Origin: Nannocystis pusilla | GTDB taxonomy: Bacteria > Myxococcota_A > Polyangia > Nannocystales > Nannocystaceae | Direction: 5' to 3' | Length of the DNA: 64,000 bases | NCBI RefSeq assembly: GCF_026626665.1 | Contig: NZ_JAPNKE010000002.1 | Coordinates: 4,007,168-4,071,167 of the forward strand | Shown: one piece after another, positions 45,116-57,215 of the stretch | How positions within the stretch are numbered: position 1 is the stretch's first letter | Layout: each line of letters starts with the position of its first letter | Translations under genes and position numbers: made by a program | The notes under the pieces: generated by a model | What the model saw: the letters and a program-made list of their open reading frames with translations, nothing else | What the model was told of the DNA's origin: nothing | Databases searched by the model: none

Positions 45116-46959
45116 TCAACTTCGCAGCACGCGCAGCGCTCGCTCGAGGTCCGACATCACCGTGTCGTCGGCCGGGTTTCGCTGACCCGGAGGGAGCTCC
45201 CCCTCGCGCCGGATCACGTACGATGGATGATACGTGACGTGAAGTGGGATCTGCAGGCCCGCACCGGCGTCATCGTAGGTAAAACGACGGTTGCGCATCT
45301 GTGCCAACTTCAGATCCTGATCGGTGCCGATCAGCAACATCCCGGCGTACCTGCCGAGCGCCACGATCACCGCGGGACGGATCGCCCGCACCTGGGCCCG
45401 CAGGAACGGCGAGCACTTCTCGATCTCCTCGGCGGCCGGGTCGCGGTTGCCGGGCGGACGGCACTTGAGCACGTTGGCGATGTAGACCTGCTCGCGCTTC
45501 ATGCCGAGGCGCTCGATCCACTGCGTCAGCCGCCGACCGGCCGCGCCGACGAACGGCTCGCCGCGCCGATCTTCGTCCGCGCCGGGCGCCTCGCCGATGA
45601 ACATCACGCGGGCGTTCGGGTCGCCCACCCCGAATACGATGTTCGTGCGGGTCTTCGCCAGCTTGCAGCGCGTGCAGTCACCGACGTTGCGGCTCCGCAG
45701 GTACTCGAGCTTCTGCCCCGGCGTCCACGCCTGAGCCTGCGCGCGCAGCCCTCCGTCGCTGCCCGCGCGCGGCGGACTCTCGGCCGCGCGCGGCGGCCCT
45801 GACGGATCCACCAGCGGCAGGCTGGGGCTGCGGGGGCGGGCCTCCGCAGGTGGCGGGCTGGCGCTGCGCGACGGCGGAGGCGCGCTCGCCGGGCGAGGCG
45901 GCGACCGGTCTGCGGTCGGCGGTCGCTGCGTCACGCTGGCGGCACGCGGCGCCGGCGTGTCGTCGCCCCACTCGATCTCGGGCGGCTCGTCGTGGTCCGG
46001 CCCGCTCGCCGCACGCGGCTGCGACTCGCGCGGCCACTCCGGACCGCTCTCGCGGCTCGCCGCGCGCGGCTGTGACTCGCGCGGCCACTCCGAACCGCTC
46101 TCACGGCTCGCCGCGCGCGGCTGTGACTGCTGCGACCACTCCGAACCGCTCTCGCGGCTCGCCGTGCGCGGCTGCGACTCGCGCGACCGCTCGTCTCGAT
46201 TTGCTCCGCGCGACGCCTCGTCCCGATTCGCCCCGCGCGCCTGCGACTCGCGCGACCACTCGTCCCGATCCGCTCCGCGCGCCTGCGACTCGCGCGACCA
46301 CTCCGGACCGTTCTCGCGGTTCGCGGTGCGAGGCTGCGACTGCTGCGGCCCCTCGTCCCGATGCGCCGCGCGCGGCTGCGACTCGCGCGACCACTCGTCT
46401 CGATTCGCGGGGCGCGTCTGTGACTCGCGCGACCACTCGTCTCGATTCGTTCCGCGCGCCTGCGACTGCTGCGACCCCTCGTCCCGATTCGTTCCGCGCG
46501 GCTGCGACTGCTGCGGCCACTCGTCTCGATTCGTGGGGCGCGTCTGCGACTCGCCCGACCCCTCGGGTCCGCCGTCGCGGCTCGCCGCGCGCGGCTGTGA
46601 CTCGCGCGCCCCTCCGGCCCCGGCGCGCCTTCGCGAGTCTGCGTCCCTTCGCGCGCCGGCGGGCTCGGCTGCGGACGCGCGGACGACGGCGCGTGCGGCC
46701 CACGCGACGGCGGGTCGGATTCTGCCTGTCCTTCGGGCCATGTCGGCGCGCGCGCGCTCGCGGCGTGCTCGGCGGTCGCCTGTCCGGACGGCCAGGCCGC
46801 CTCGACGGGTGCGGCCGTGCGCGCTTCGGGCTCGGGCGCGCGACGGGGCGACGGCGCGGCCGACACGTACGCCAGGCCCCGGAACTCCCGGAGGTGGCGC
46901 AAGTGCGCGGCGAACTGGACCGCCAGCCGTCGCGTCGCTTCGCGTCGATCGCCCTCCAC
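45116..46959 (-). CDS. Family-4 uracil-DNA glycosylase with long repetitive linker
   Basis: A reconstructed ~613-residue protein. The C-terminal ~200 residues are a type-4 [39 protein letters not shown] (Fe-S cysteines and GEAPG), [17 protein letters not shown], and [11 protein letters not shown]. The start is GTG 46959 with GGGAGG just upstream, giving an N-terminal helix ([23 protein letters not shown]). Between them lies ~370 residues of low complexity dominated by a 14-17-residue tandem repeat of the type [14 protein letters not shown]. The frame changes near 46690. It excises uracil from DNA. The gene follows coaBC by 16 bp. Confidence 0.85.
46000..46620 (-). repeat. Minisatellite in UDG linker
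   Basis: About a dozen imperfect 42-51-bp tandem units, read on the minus strand as R-x-x-(N/S)-R-(D/E)-(E/S)-x-(W)-S-R-E-S-Q-x. The repeats keep all reading frames open, as unit length is a multiple of three. Copy number is probably variable. Confidence 0.88.
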
Positions 46960-46975
46960 GAGATCCTCCCCCCGG

Positions 46976-48255
46976 TTATGTGACCGCCAGCGCGTCGAGC
47001 AGCCAGGTCGCCAGCGCCGCCTTGGCGATCGGCGGGCCCGACGCGCGCACGGCGATCGCCTCGCCGTCGCGGGCGAGCAGCAGGCCGGCGTTGGTCGCCG
47101 ACGCGAAGCCGACCCCGGGCGCGCCGACGCGGTTGACGAAGATCGCGTCGGCGCCCTTGGCCCGCAGCTTGGCCTCGCCGAGGCGGATCAGCTCCTGCTG
47201 CAACCTGTCCTCGGGGCCATCCTCGACCGTCTGCGCCGCGAACCCGAGGAAGCGCGCGCGGCCCCGGCGGGCGCGCCGCGGCCGAAGCGGGCCGTCAGCG
47301 CGGCGAGGATGTCGCGCGCCGCTCGCCAGCCGAGCGTCGGCAGCGTCGTCAGCAGCTCGGCCTTCTCGAGCTTGCGCCCGGCCCCGCCGTCGATCTCGAG
47401 GTCCTGCACCGCCGCGACCATCGCCACCCAATCATATGGCTTTTGGGACAGCTCGGTCTCCATCGCCGCGTACATCTGCTCCGCGGTCTCGACGTCGAGG
47501 CGGCGTACGCCCTGGGGCGTCGCCAGCTCGACCGGCCCCGCGACCAGCGTCACCTCGGCGCCGGCGCGCCTGGCCGCCTCGGCCAGCGCGAACCCCATCG
47601 CCCCGGTGGACGCGTTGGTGACGAAGCGGACCGGATCGATGTACGTGCGCGTCGGCCCGGCCGAGACCAGCACGCGCTTTTTGGCCCACGGCCCGCGCGC
47701 CTCGAGCTGCGCCAGCGCGGCCGCGACGATCAGCGGCGGGTCGATCATGCGGCCCTCGCCGATCCACCCGCACGCCAGCTGCCCGCGATCGGGCCCGACG
47801 AACTCGGCCCCGCGGGTGCGCAGCGTCGCCAGGTTGGCCTGCGTCGCCGGGTGGCGCCACATGTTGGTGTTCATCGCCGGCGCCCACAGCACCGGCGCGC
47901 GCGTGGCCAGCAGCACCGTCGCCGCCAGGTCGTCGGCCATCCCGGCGGTCGCGCGCGCCAGCAGGTCGGCGGTCGCGGGCGCGACGACCACGAGGTCGGG
48001 CCAGTCGGCCAGCTCGATGTGACCGACGTGGCCCTCCTCCTCCGGGTCGAGCAGGCGCTTGCGCACCGGCCGAGTCGACACCGTCGCCAGCGACAGCTCG
48101 CTGACGAACGCCGCGGCCGCCGGCGTCATCACCACCTGGACCTCGCAGCCGGCGGCGACGAACGCCCGCACTAGCTCCGGCGTCTTGTAGGCCGCGATCC
48201 CGCCGCTGACGATCAGCAGGACGCGACGGCCGCGCGGACGTGTCCCCTGGGACAT
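46976..48255 (-). CDS. coaBC: Phosphopantothenoylcysteine decarboxylase/synthetase CoaBC
   Basis: Bifunctional coenzyme A enzyme, about 425 residues. CoaC part: VLLIVSGGIAAYKTPELVRA, active-site His in EEEGHVGHIELADWPD, PAMNTNMW and the CGWIGEGRM flap. CoaB part: RVLVSAGPTRTYIDPVRFVTNASTGAMGFALAEAARRAG, then a frameshift near 47260 and FLGFAAQTV, and KGADAIFVNRVGAPGVGF. ATG 48255 lies inside a CGTGTCC-CCTG-GGACATG hairpin, so the N-terminus M-S-Q-G-T-R-P-R is repeat-derived; ATG 48279 is an alternative. It is part of the long minus-strand housekeeping run. Confidence 0.92.
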
Positions 48256-48259
48256 GTCC
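48239..48259. repeat. CATGTCC hairpin at coaBC start
   Basis: CGTGTCC (48239-48245) and CATG at 48253, 14 bp apart, with loop CCTG; ATG of coaBC is within the second arm. Confidence 0.8.
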
Positions 48260-48271
48260 GCCCTGCCAGCC

Positions 48272-49432
<1,161 letters not shown>

Positions 49433-49439
49433 GATGGTG

Positions 49440-50179
49440 CTACTGGTTGTCTTCAGAGACAGGTGCTTCGAGACATGTCGCATCGGACCTGTCCCCAGAG
49501 TCAGTGTAACCCGCGGCGGCGTCGTCGAGGTAGCCCGCGCGGGCCAGGGCCTCGCGCGTGAGCGGCGGCGCGGCCGCGCGGGCGGGCTCGTCGCCGGCGC
49601 CGAGCAGGCGGGCGACGTAGCGGGCCATCAGGTCGACCTCGAGGTTGACCGCGTCGCCGACCTTGCGCTCGTTCAGCGTCGTGACCGCCAGGGTGTGCGG
49701 GATCAGGCCGACCGCGAACCCGCGGGCGTCGACCGCGTTGACGGTGAGGCTGACGCCGTCGACACACACGCTGCCCTTGACCGCGATGTAGCGGGCCAGC
49801 TCGCCCGGCACGTCGAACCACACTCGAGCGCGTCGCCGCGGGCGACCCGGCTGCGCACGCGCGCGAGGCCGTCGACGTGGCCCGCGACGAGGTGCCCGCC
49901 GAGCGCGTCGCCGAGGCGCAGCGCCGGCTCGAGGTGGACGCGGCTGCCCGGCCGCAGGTCGCCGAGGGTCGTCACGGCCAGCGTCTCGAACGCCGCCTCG
50001 ACCGTGAAGTCGCGCGCGGTCGAGGCGACCACGGTGAGGCAGACGCCGCTGATCGCGACGCTCGCGCCGAGGCTGCGATCGCCCTCCGACAGGGCGTAGG
50101 CGATCACGAAGGTGCGTCGCTGCGCGCCGGGGATCACGCGCTCGACCGTGCCGACGCCGCGCACGAGGCCGGTGAACAT
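49440..50179 (-). CDS. ribE: Riboflavin synthase alpha chain RibE
   Basis: About 245 residues; joins two lumazine molecules to give riboflavin. Both lumazine-binding barrels are seen: MFTGLVRGVGTVERV...GASVAISGVCLTVVA and GHLVAGHVDGLARV, then KGSVCVDGVSLTVNAVDARGFAVGLIPHTLAVTTL. A frameshift near 49820 (probably one C) separates the frames. The C-terminal ~25 residues (DSGDRSDATCLEAPVSEDNQ) are encoded by a 14-bp repeat array and exceed the normal length. It lies 60 bp after ribD and 7 bp before ribBA. Confidence 0.93.
49460..49498. repeat. 14-bp array at the ribE 3' end
   Basis: CAGG 49460, CATG 49474, CCTG 49488, in 14-bp phase, inside the last codons of ribE. Confidence 0.82.
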
Positions 50180-50239
50180 GCGGGGGTTATGGCACAGATC
50201 ACCGGCCGGATCGACGGCCCGCGGCGGCCGCCACCGGCG

Positions 50240-51475
50240 TCAGCTCTCGCGTCTCGCGGGCTCCTCGGCGCGATCCGCCGGCGGCCCCAGGATGGTGAGG
50301 CCGTCGACCCCGACGTCGGTGCGCAGCAGCGGACGGAGCCGCGTGGCGTCGGCGACCGCCGCGACCTTCAGGCCCGCCGCGGCCGGCTTGCCGTCGCCCA
50401 GCACCACCGGGGCATGGAACCAATAGAACCGCTGCCACGCGCCCGCGGCGACGAAGCTGGCGATCATCCGCCCGCCGCCCTCGACCAGCAGCGAACGCAG
50501 CGGCAGCTGGCCCAGCGCCTGCAACGCCCCGGCCACGTCGACGCGACCCTCGGCGTCGCCGGCCAGCTCGATGCGCCGCAGGCCGAGGTCCTCGACCGCC
50601 CGCTGCGCCGCCGCCGGGGCGCGGCTCGTGTGCAGCACCACGCTGCCCGGGCGCAGCAACGTCGGCCGCCGCACCGCCCCGGCCACGCGCAGCGCGCTGT
50701 CGAAGATGACCGGCAGCGGATCGACGCCGGTGACCATGCGCACCGACAGCGCGGGATCGTCGCGCAGCACGGTGTCGGCGCCGACGGCGATCGCGTGGTG
50801 ACGGGCCCGCAACCAGTGCCCGAGCCGCCGCGCCGGCTCGCCGGTGATCCACTTGCTGTCCCCGGAGCCAGCCGCGATCTGGCCGTCGAGCGACGACGCG
50901 ATCTTGAGGGTCACGAACGGCAGCCGCGTCACCTCGTGGTGCACATAGTGTTCGTGTGCCGACGCGCACGCGCCCGCGAGCACGCCGTGGCGCACGCGGA
51001 TGCCGGCGGCGCGCAGCAGCTCGATGCCGCGTCCGCCGGCGTGCGCGGCCGGATCGAGGGCACCGACCACGACCTCCGCGACGCCGGCGGCGATCAGCGC
51101 CCCGGTGCACGGCGGCGTGCGGCCGAAGTGCGAGCACGGCTCGAGCGTGACGTAGACCGTGGCGCCACGCGCCGCCCCACCCGCCTGCGACAGCGCCGAG
51201 ACCTCCGCGTGCGGCCCCCCGGTGACCGCGCTGCGCCCGGCGCCGACGACCCGCTCGCCCTGCACGACGATCGCGCCGACGCACGGGTTGGGATACGTGG
51301 CGCCGGTGCCCGAGCGGGCCAGCGCCACGGCGGCGCCCATCAGCCGGACGTCGCGCGCCTCGGGCGACTCGTTCGCCGCCGCCACGCTCGCCAGCGCCGC
51401 CGCGATCGCGGCCGGTCCGTCGTCGGCGACCCCGTCCGCACCGCCGAGCAAGTCGGCCAGCTCGGGCGTGATCAC
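50240..51475 (-). CDS. ribD: Bifunctional riboflavin deaminase/reductase RibD
   Basis: A 411-residue enzyme for the second and third steps of riboflavin synthesis. The deaminase zinc site is GPHAEV (HAE) with TLEPCSHFGRTPPC; YPNPCVGAIVV and the NPxVG region precede it. The reductase half has VTLKIASSLDGQIA, SKWITGE, HAIAVGADTVLRDDPALSVR and LVEGGGRMIASFV. An unusual ~40-residue N-terminal extension (ADLLGGADGVADDGPAAIAAAL) precedes the deaminase. ATG 51475 overlaps the rpiB-nrdR stop by 4 bp, indicating tight coupling. Confidence 0.95.
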   Translation of the reverse strand: MITPELADLLGGADGVADDGPAAIAAALASVAAANESPEARDVRLMGAAVALARSGTGATYPNPCVGAIVVQGERVVGAGRSAVTGGPHAEVSALSQAGGAARGATVYVTLEPCSHFGRTPPCTGALIAAGVAEVVVGALDPAAHAGGRGIELLRAAGIRVRHGVLAGACASAHEHYVHHEVTRLPFVTLKIASSLDGQIAAGSGDSKWITGEPARRLGHWLRARHHAIAVGADTVLRDDPALSVRMVTGVDPLPVIFDSALRVAGAVRRPTLLRPGSVVLHTSRAPAAAQRAVEDLGLRRIELAGDAEGRVDVAGALQALGQLPLRSLLVEGGGRMIASFVAAGAWQRFYWFHAPVVLGDGKPAAAGLKVAAVADATRLRPLLRTDVGVDGLTILGPPADRAEEPARRES

Positions 51476-52524
51476 GAGACCTCGCTGTCCGGCACCGCGG
51501 CCGCGCTCGACCTGTCCCCGGGGTCAGCCTCGTCCTCGGCCTCGACGAACAGCCGGCTCGGCGCGCTCAGCTGGATCTGCCCGCGCGCGTCGATCTCGAA
51601 CAGCGTGCGCTGACCCTCGGGGCTGGTGTGCGCGGCCTTCTCCATCTGGCCCAGAAGATGAACGAACTCGTCGACGTTGTGATAGACGCCGTGGCTGGCG
51701 AGGTAGCGGACGTAGGCGACCAGGTCGAGCGGCCGCAGCAGGCGAGTGACGCGGTCGGCGATCTCCTCGGCGCGGATCTCCCGCTCACCGCGCGTCGCGG
51801 CCCACAGCTCGACCGCGCCGATCAGCGCCTCGATCTGCTCGTCGTCGACCGGCCGCTTGTGACACACGCGCTGCAAGCCGGCGCGGATCTTGTTGCGGTC
51901 GAACGCCTGCTTGCCGCCGCCGCGCTTGAGCACGATCGGCGGCGTGGTCTCGATGCGCTCGTACGTCGTGAACCGGTGGTTGCAGTCCATGCACGCCCGC
52001 CGCCGCCGGATCGCACCGCCGTCCCGACTCTCCCTCGAGTCGAGGACCTTGATGCTCCCGCTGCGGCAGACCGGGCAGAGCAACCTACCCCCGGGCTCCA
52101 GCTTCTCGACCCGCCGGGCGTGGCGCCCCCCGGCGAAGCGGGCGTCGAGGAAGGTCCTGAGCAGGACCTTCGCCAGCTCGACGCCGACCACCCGCGCGCC
52201 CAGGCAGAGCACGTTGGCGTCGTTGTGTTCGCGGGCCATCGCCGCGCTGAACGGATCCATCACCACCGCGGCGCGGATGCCGGCCTGCTTGTTGGCCGCC
52301 ATCGCCATGCCCTGACCTGTCCCACAGACCAGGAGGCCGAGCGAGCCCGGGTCGGCCCTGACGCACGCGCTGACGGTCGCCGCGATGTCCGGATAGTCGA
52401 CCGACTCGGCGGCGGTCGACGGCCCGGTCTCGCTCGCGACCTCGTGGCCGAACGCCGCGACCGCGGCCGCGAGCTCGCGCCGGAGCTCGATCGCTGCGTG
52501 GTCGCTGCCGAGGTGGACGCGCAT
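51472..52524 (-). CDS. RpiB-NrdR fusion
   Basis: A 350-residue open frame joining two normally separate proteins. Residues 1-148 are ribose-5-phosphate isomerase B: MRVHLGSDHAAIELRREL, GLLVCGTGQGMAMAANK, AREHNDANVLCLGARVVG, FAGGRHARRVEKLE. Residues ~155-300 are the repressor NrdR: zinc ribbon CPVCRSGSIKVLDSRESRDGGAIRRRRACMDC, RFTTYERIE, then the ATP-cone FDRNKIRAGLQRVCHKRPV and DLVAYVRYLASHGVY. A TTG codon stands where NrdR would start, but no stop separates them. NrdR controls ribonucleotide reductase genes; RpiB makes ribose phosphates. It is in the middle of the fab-rib run. Confidence 0.9.
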   Translation of the reverse strand: MRVHLGSDHAAIELRRELAAAVAAFGHEVASETGPSTAAESVDYPDIAATVSACVRADPGSLGLLVCGTGQGMAMAANKQAGIRAAVVMDPFSAAMAREHNDANVLCLGARVVGVELAKVLLRTFLDARFAGGRHARRVEKLEPGGRLLCPVCRSGSIKVLDSRESRDGGAIRRRRACMDCNHRFTTYERIETTPPIVLKRGGGKQAFDRNKIRAGLQRVCHKRPVDDEQIEALIGAVELWAATRGEREIRAEEIADRVTRLLRPLDLVAYVRYLASHGVYHNVDEFVHLLGQMEKAAHTSPEGQRTLFEIDARGQIQLSAPSRLFVEAEDEADPGDRSSAAAVPDSEVS

Positions 52525-52531
52525 GGTCGGT

Positions 52532-53770
<1,239 letters not shown>

Positions 53771-53779
53771 AACGACCCC

Positions 53780-54025
53780 TCAGGCCTTGCGGCGCGCGCG
53801 GATGTAGTTCACCGCGTCGCCGACGGTCTTGATGTTCTCGACCTCTTCGTCGGGGATCTTGATCTCGAAGTGCTCCTCGAACGCGAGGACGAGCTCGACG
53901 ATCGCCAGCGAGTCGGCGCCGAGGTCGTCGGTGAAGATCTTGTCCAGCGTGCAGTCCTCGGGCTTCACGTCGAGCTGCTCACGGACGATTTCGATGACCT
54001 GCTTCTCGATGTCGGCTGTCGTCAT
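53780..54025 (-). CDS. acpP: Acyl carrier protein
   Basis: An 81-residue ACP with the phosphopantetheine site [12 protein letters not shown], acidic helices ([26 protein letters not shown]) and normal length. ATG 54025 follows a purine-rich site (GAGAGGG). It carries acyl chains between the Fab enzymes encoded on both sides. Confidence 0.98.
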   Translation of the reverse strand: MTTADIEKQVIEIVREQLDVKPEDCTLDKIFTDDLGADSLAIVELVLAFEEHFEIKIPDEEVENIKTVGDAVNYIRARRKA

Positions 54026-54073
54026 AGTGTGGTTCCCTCTCCAGACGGGTCACAAGCGGCGCACAAAGGCGTT

Positions 54074-54870
54074 TCACATGCGCAGGCCGCCGTTGATCGC
54101 GAGGACTTGCCCCGTGACGTAGGCGGCGGCCGGCGCGGCCAGGTAGCGACGGCCTCGGCGACCTCTTCGGGTCGGCCGATCCGGCCGAGCGGGATCTGCT
54201 TGAGCAGCGCCTCGCGGGCGTCGCCGTGGACGCTCGCGGCGGTCATGTCGGTCTCGAAGAAGCCCGGCGTGACGGCGTTGACGGTCACGCCGCGGCTGGC
54301 GAACTCGCGGGCGAGCGAGCGGGTCAGCCCGAGCAGGCCGGCCTTGGCGGCGGCGTACATCGCCTGCCCGGCGTTGCCCTGCTCGCCGATGACGCTGCTG
54401 ATGTTGATGATGCGGCCGTCGGCCTTGGCCTTGAGCAGGTGGCGAGCGGCCGCCTTGGCGCAGAAGAACGCGCCCTTGAGGTTCACGTCGAGGACGCGCT
54501 GGAAGTCGGCCGGCGCGGCGCGCATCAGCAGCGCGTCGATCGAGATCCCGGCGTTGTTGACGAGGATGTGCAGGCCGCCGAGCTCGGCGACGATCTTCTG
54601 CACCCCGGCCTCGACCGCGGCGGCGTCGGCGACGTCGAAGCCGAACGGCCTGGCCGCGCCGCCCTCGCCGACGATCTCGTCGCACAGCTCGCGGGCGGCG
54701 TCCTCACGGGCGGCGTAGTTGACCGCCACCGTCGCGCCGCGCTGCGCGAGCACGCGGGCGATCGCCCGGCCGATGCCTCGCGACGCGCCGGTGACGAGCG
54801 CGACGCGTCCGGTGAGCGCGAGCGACGGCGGCAGCGCCCTGGCTTGAGGAGTGGCTTCGTGGCCCGACAC
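54074..54870 (-). CDS. fabG: 3-oxoacyl-ACP reductase FabG
   Basis: About 265 residues, short-chain dehydrogenase. Cofactor motif [17 protein letters not shown] ([12 protein letters not shown]), catalytic Ser in [11 protein letters not shown] and YAAAK, with [12 protein letters not shown] and a frameshift near 54145 (one C missing in GCC-TAC) before [26 protein letters not shown] 54870 overlaps the fabD TAG by one base. An ~15-residue leader precedes the usual start. It reduces beta-ketoacyl-ACP. Confidence 0.95.
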
Positions 54871-55847
54871 TAGGTGCCGAGCTTTAGCACATCGAGGTCC
54901 GCCGGGGAACCGACGCCGACGACCGAGAAGCCCTTGTCGATGCGTTTAATCAAGTTGTGGAGCACTTTGCCGTGCCCGAGCTCGAGCCCGCGAGAGATAT
55001 CCATGCGCATCACCGTTCGCACGCTCGCCTCCCACCGGACGCGGCCGGTGATCTGACGAACGAGCCTGTCGCGGACGGCCTGCGGATCGCCCGTCGACGG
55101 ATACGGCTCGGCGTCGACGTTCGCGATCACGGGCGCACGCGGCGCGGAGATGGCGATGTCGGCGAGCGCCGCGGCGACGCGCTCGGCCGCCGGCTGCATC
55201 AACGCGCAGTGGAACGGCGCCGACACGTTGAGCTTCATCGCTTTCGCGCGACCTTCCTTCGCGCGCGCGACCACTCGCTCGACCGCGGCCGCATGCCCGG
55301 CGATCACGATCTGTCCGCCGCCGTTCTCGTTCGCGGGGCTGACGACCTCGCCCCCCACGCTCGCTTCTTCGCACCACTGCTCGAGCGCGGCCGGGTCGGC
55401 GCCCATCACCGCCGCCATCGCGCCGACGCCCGCCGGCACGGCCTCTTGCATCGCGAGGCCGCGCAGCCGCACCAGCTTGACCGCGTCGACGAACGACAGC
55501 GCGCCCGCGGCGACCAGCGCCGAGAACTCGCCGAGGCTGTGGCCGAGCAGCGCCGCGGGCTGCAGCCCGAGCTCGCTCGTGACCACCGTCCACGCGGCGA
55601 TGCTGCAGGTGAGGATCGCCGGCTGGGTGTTGGCGGTCTGCGCCAGCGCCTCGGCCGGGCCCTCGAAGCACAGCTGCGACAGCGACTCGCCGAGCGCCTC
55701 GTCGGCCTCGGCGAACACGCGCCGCGCGGCCGGGAACGCCTCGGCGAGCGCCTTGCCCATGCCGGGCTCCTGGCTGCCCTGGCCGGGGAACATAAACGCG
55801 AGCGGCCTTGCGACCCCAGCGCTGTCCGAAGAGACATGTTCGTTCAT
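54870..55847 (-). CDS. fabD: Malonyl-CoA:ACP transacylase FabD
   Basis: A 325-residue enzyme loading malonyl units on [17 protein letters not shown], nucleophile in [12 protein letters not shown], His in [11 protein letters not shown], and [13 protein letters not shown] near the end. ATG 55847 overlaps the plsX stop by 4 bp. The N-terminal leader ([11 protein letters not shown]) is repeat-derived and matches the H-V-x-x-D-S peptide translated from repeats elsewhere. fabH, usually between plsX and fabD, is absent. Confidence 0.96.
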   Translation of the reverse strand: MNEHVSSDSAGVARPLAFMFPGQGSQEPGMGKALAEAFPAARRVFAEADEALGESLSQLCFEGPAEALAQTANTQPAILTCSIAAWTVVTSELGLQPAALLGHSLGEFSALVAAGALSFVDAVKLVRLRGLAMQEAVPAGVGAMAAVMGADPAALEQWCEEASVGGEVVSPANENGGGQIVIAGHAAAVERVVARAKEGRAKAMKLNVSAPFHCALMQPAAERVAAALADIAISAPRAPVIANVDAEPYPSTGDPQAVRDRLVRQITGRVRWEASVRTVMRMDISRGLELGHGKVLHNLIKRIDKGFSVVGVGSPADLDVLKLGT

Positions 55848-55855
55848 ACAGGTGA
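55821..55855. repeat. 14-bp array at plsX/fabD junction
   Basis: GCTG 55821, CATG 55835, CAGG 55849 on the 14-bp phase, covering the fabD start codon and the plsX stop. Confidence 0.85.
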
Positions 55856-56905
55856 ATCCTCGCGCTTGGCGGCGGCGAACAGCTCGCGGTGATCGCCGAT
55901 CGCGGCCCGTAGCGCCGGCGTGAGGTCGCGCGCCGCGTAGTCGGCGGCGATCCGGATCCCGGTCGCTAGCGCCTTCGGTCCCGCGCCGCCGTGACAGATG
56001 ATCGCTACCCCGTCGACGCCGAGCAGCGGCGCGCCGCCGTACGAGTCGGGGTCGAGCTGCTCGCCGAGGGCGCGGAAGGCCGGGCGCAGGATCAGCCCGC
56101 CGAGCTTGGTGCGCGCGGTCTTCATCACCGCCGCGCGCAAAAACCCGACGATCCCGCTCGCGGTGCCTTCCATCACCTTCAGGGCGACGTTGCCCGTGAA
56201 CCCGTCGGTGACGATCACGTCGACGGTGTCCTTAAAGAAGTCTTTGCCCTCCACGTAGCCGTGGAAGGAGAACGCCGGGCTCGGGTGGGCCGACAGCAGG
56301 CGATGCGCCGCGCGCGTGAGGTCGGTGCCCTTGCCCTCCTCGCTGCCGTTCGAGAGCACACCGACGCGCGGCTTCTTGCCGTGCGCGGTGCTGGAGAAGA
56401 TCGCCCCCATCACCGCGAACTGCACGAGGTTGATCGGCTTGCACTCGACGTTCGCGCCCATGTCGATGAGCACGCACGGGCCGCCCTTCGGCCGCGGGAA
56501 GCTCGAGACGATCGCCGGGCGATCGATCCCCTTGAGCCGGCCGAAGCGGAAAAGCCCGCTGGCGAGCATCGCCCCCGAGTTGCCGGCCGAGACCACCGCG
56601 GCAGCCTGACCGCGGCGGACCAGGTCGAAGCACACGACCATCGACGCGTCGGGCTTGGAGCGGACCGCCTTGGAGGGGGTGTCCTCCATGGTGATCGTCT
56701 CCGACGCGTGATGGACGGTGATCCCGTCCTCGCCCTCGAAGCGAGAGATCCCGAGGAGCGCGAGCTGCGGGACGAGGCGCGCCCGGTCGCCGACGAGGAT
56801 CACCTCTTGCCCGGCGCGCGCGGCGAGGACTGCGGCCTCGACCTCGACGAAGGGACAGTGATCACCGCCGAAGGCGTCGAGCGCGATCTTCCTCGTCGCC
56901 GCCAC
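55844..56905 (-). CDS. plsX: Phosphate acyltransferase PlsX
   Basis: A 353-residue enzyme forming acyl-phosphate for phospholipid synthesis. Family motifs are KIALDAFGGDHCP, SAGNSGAMLASGLF, IDMGANVECKP, VGVLSNGSEEGKGTDL, DVIVTDGFTGNVALK and GGAPLLGVDGVAIICHGG. GTG 56905 lies 6 bp after the rpmF stop; the plsX-rpmF pairing is classical. No frameshift. Confidence 0.97.
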   Translation of the reverse strand: MAATRKIALDAFGGDHCPFVEVEAAVLAARAGQEVILVGDRARLVPQLALLGISRFEGEDGITVHHASETITMEDTPSKAVRSKPDASMVVCFDLVRRGQAAAVVSAGNSGAMLASGLFRFGRLKGIDRPAIVSSFPRPKGGPCVLIDMGANVECKPINLVQFAVMGAIFSSTAHGKKPRVGVLSNGSEEGKGTDLTRAAHRLLSAHPSPAFSFHGYVEGKDFFKDTVDVIVTDGFTGNVALKVMEGTASGIVGFLRAAVMKTARTKLGGLILRPAFRALGEQLDPDSYGGAPLLGVDGVAIICHGGAGPKALATGIRIAADYAARDLTPALRAAIGDHRELFAAAKREDSPV

Positions 56906-56911
56906 CTCTTA

Positions 56912-57097
56912 TTACTCTTGCGCGATCGTGATCACCTCACGGCCCTTGTAGTGACCGCAGGCCGGGCAAACGTGGTGGCTACGCACGCGCTCCTGGCAGT
57001 TCGGGCAGGCGACGAGGGTCGGCGCCGAGCGCTTGTCGTGGTGGGCGCGCCGCATGTCGCGACGGGACTGGGACTTCTTCTTCTTGGGGACAGCCAT
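56912..57097 (-). CDS. rpmF: 50S ribosomal protein L32
   Basis: A 61-residue zinc-type L32 ([20 protein letters not shown]; zinc Cys in [18 protein letters not shown]). ATG 57097. It follows the YceD-domain gene as in most bacteria. Confidence 0.98.
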   Translation of the reverse strand: MAVPKKKKSQSRRDMRRAHHDKRSAPTLVACPNCQERVRSHHVCPACGHYKGREVITIAQE

Positions 57098-57215
57098 GGC
57101 ACGAACCGCCTTGGAAGCGGGGGCGGAGTCTAGCGCTTTTCCCGGCGCCACAATCGGCGCCGGGGGCGGTAGAGCGCCCGGAGGACCTGAGATAACTCAA
57201 ACCTCCGGGCAGGGA

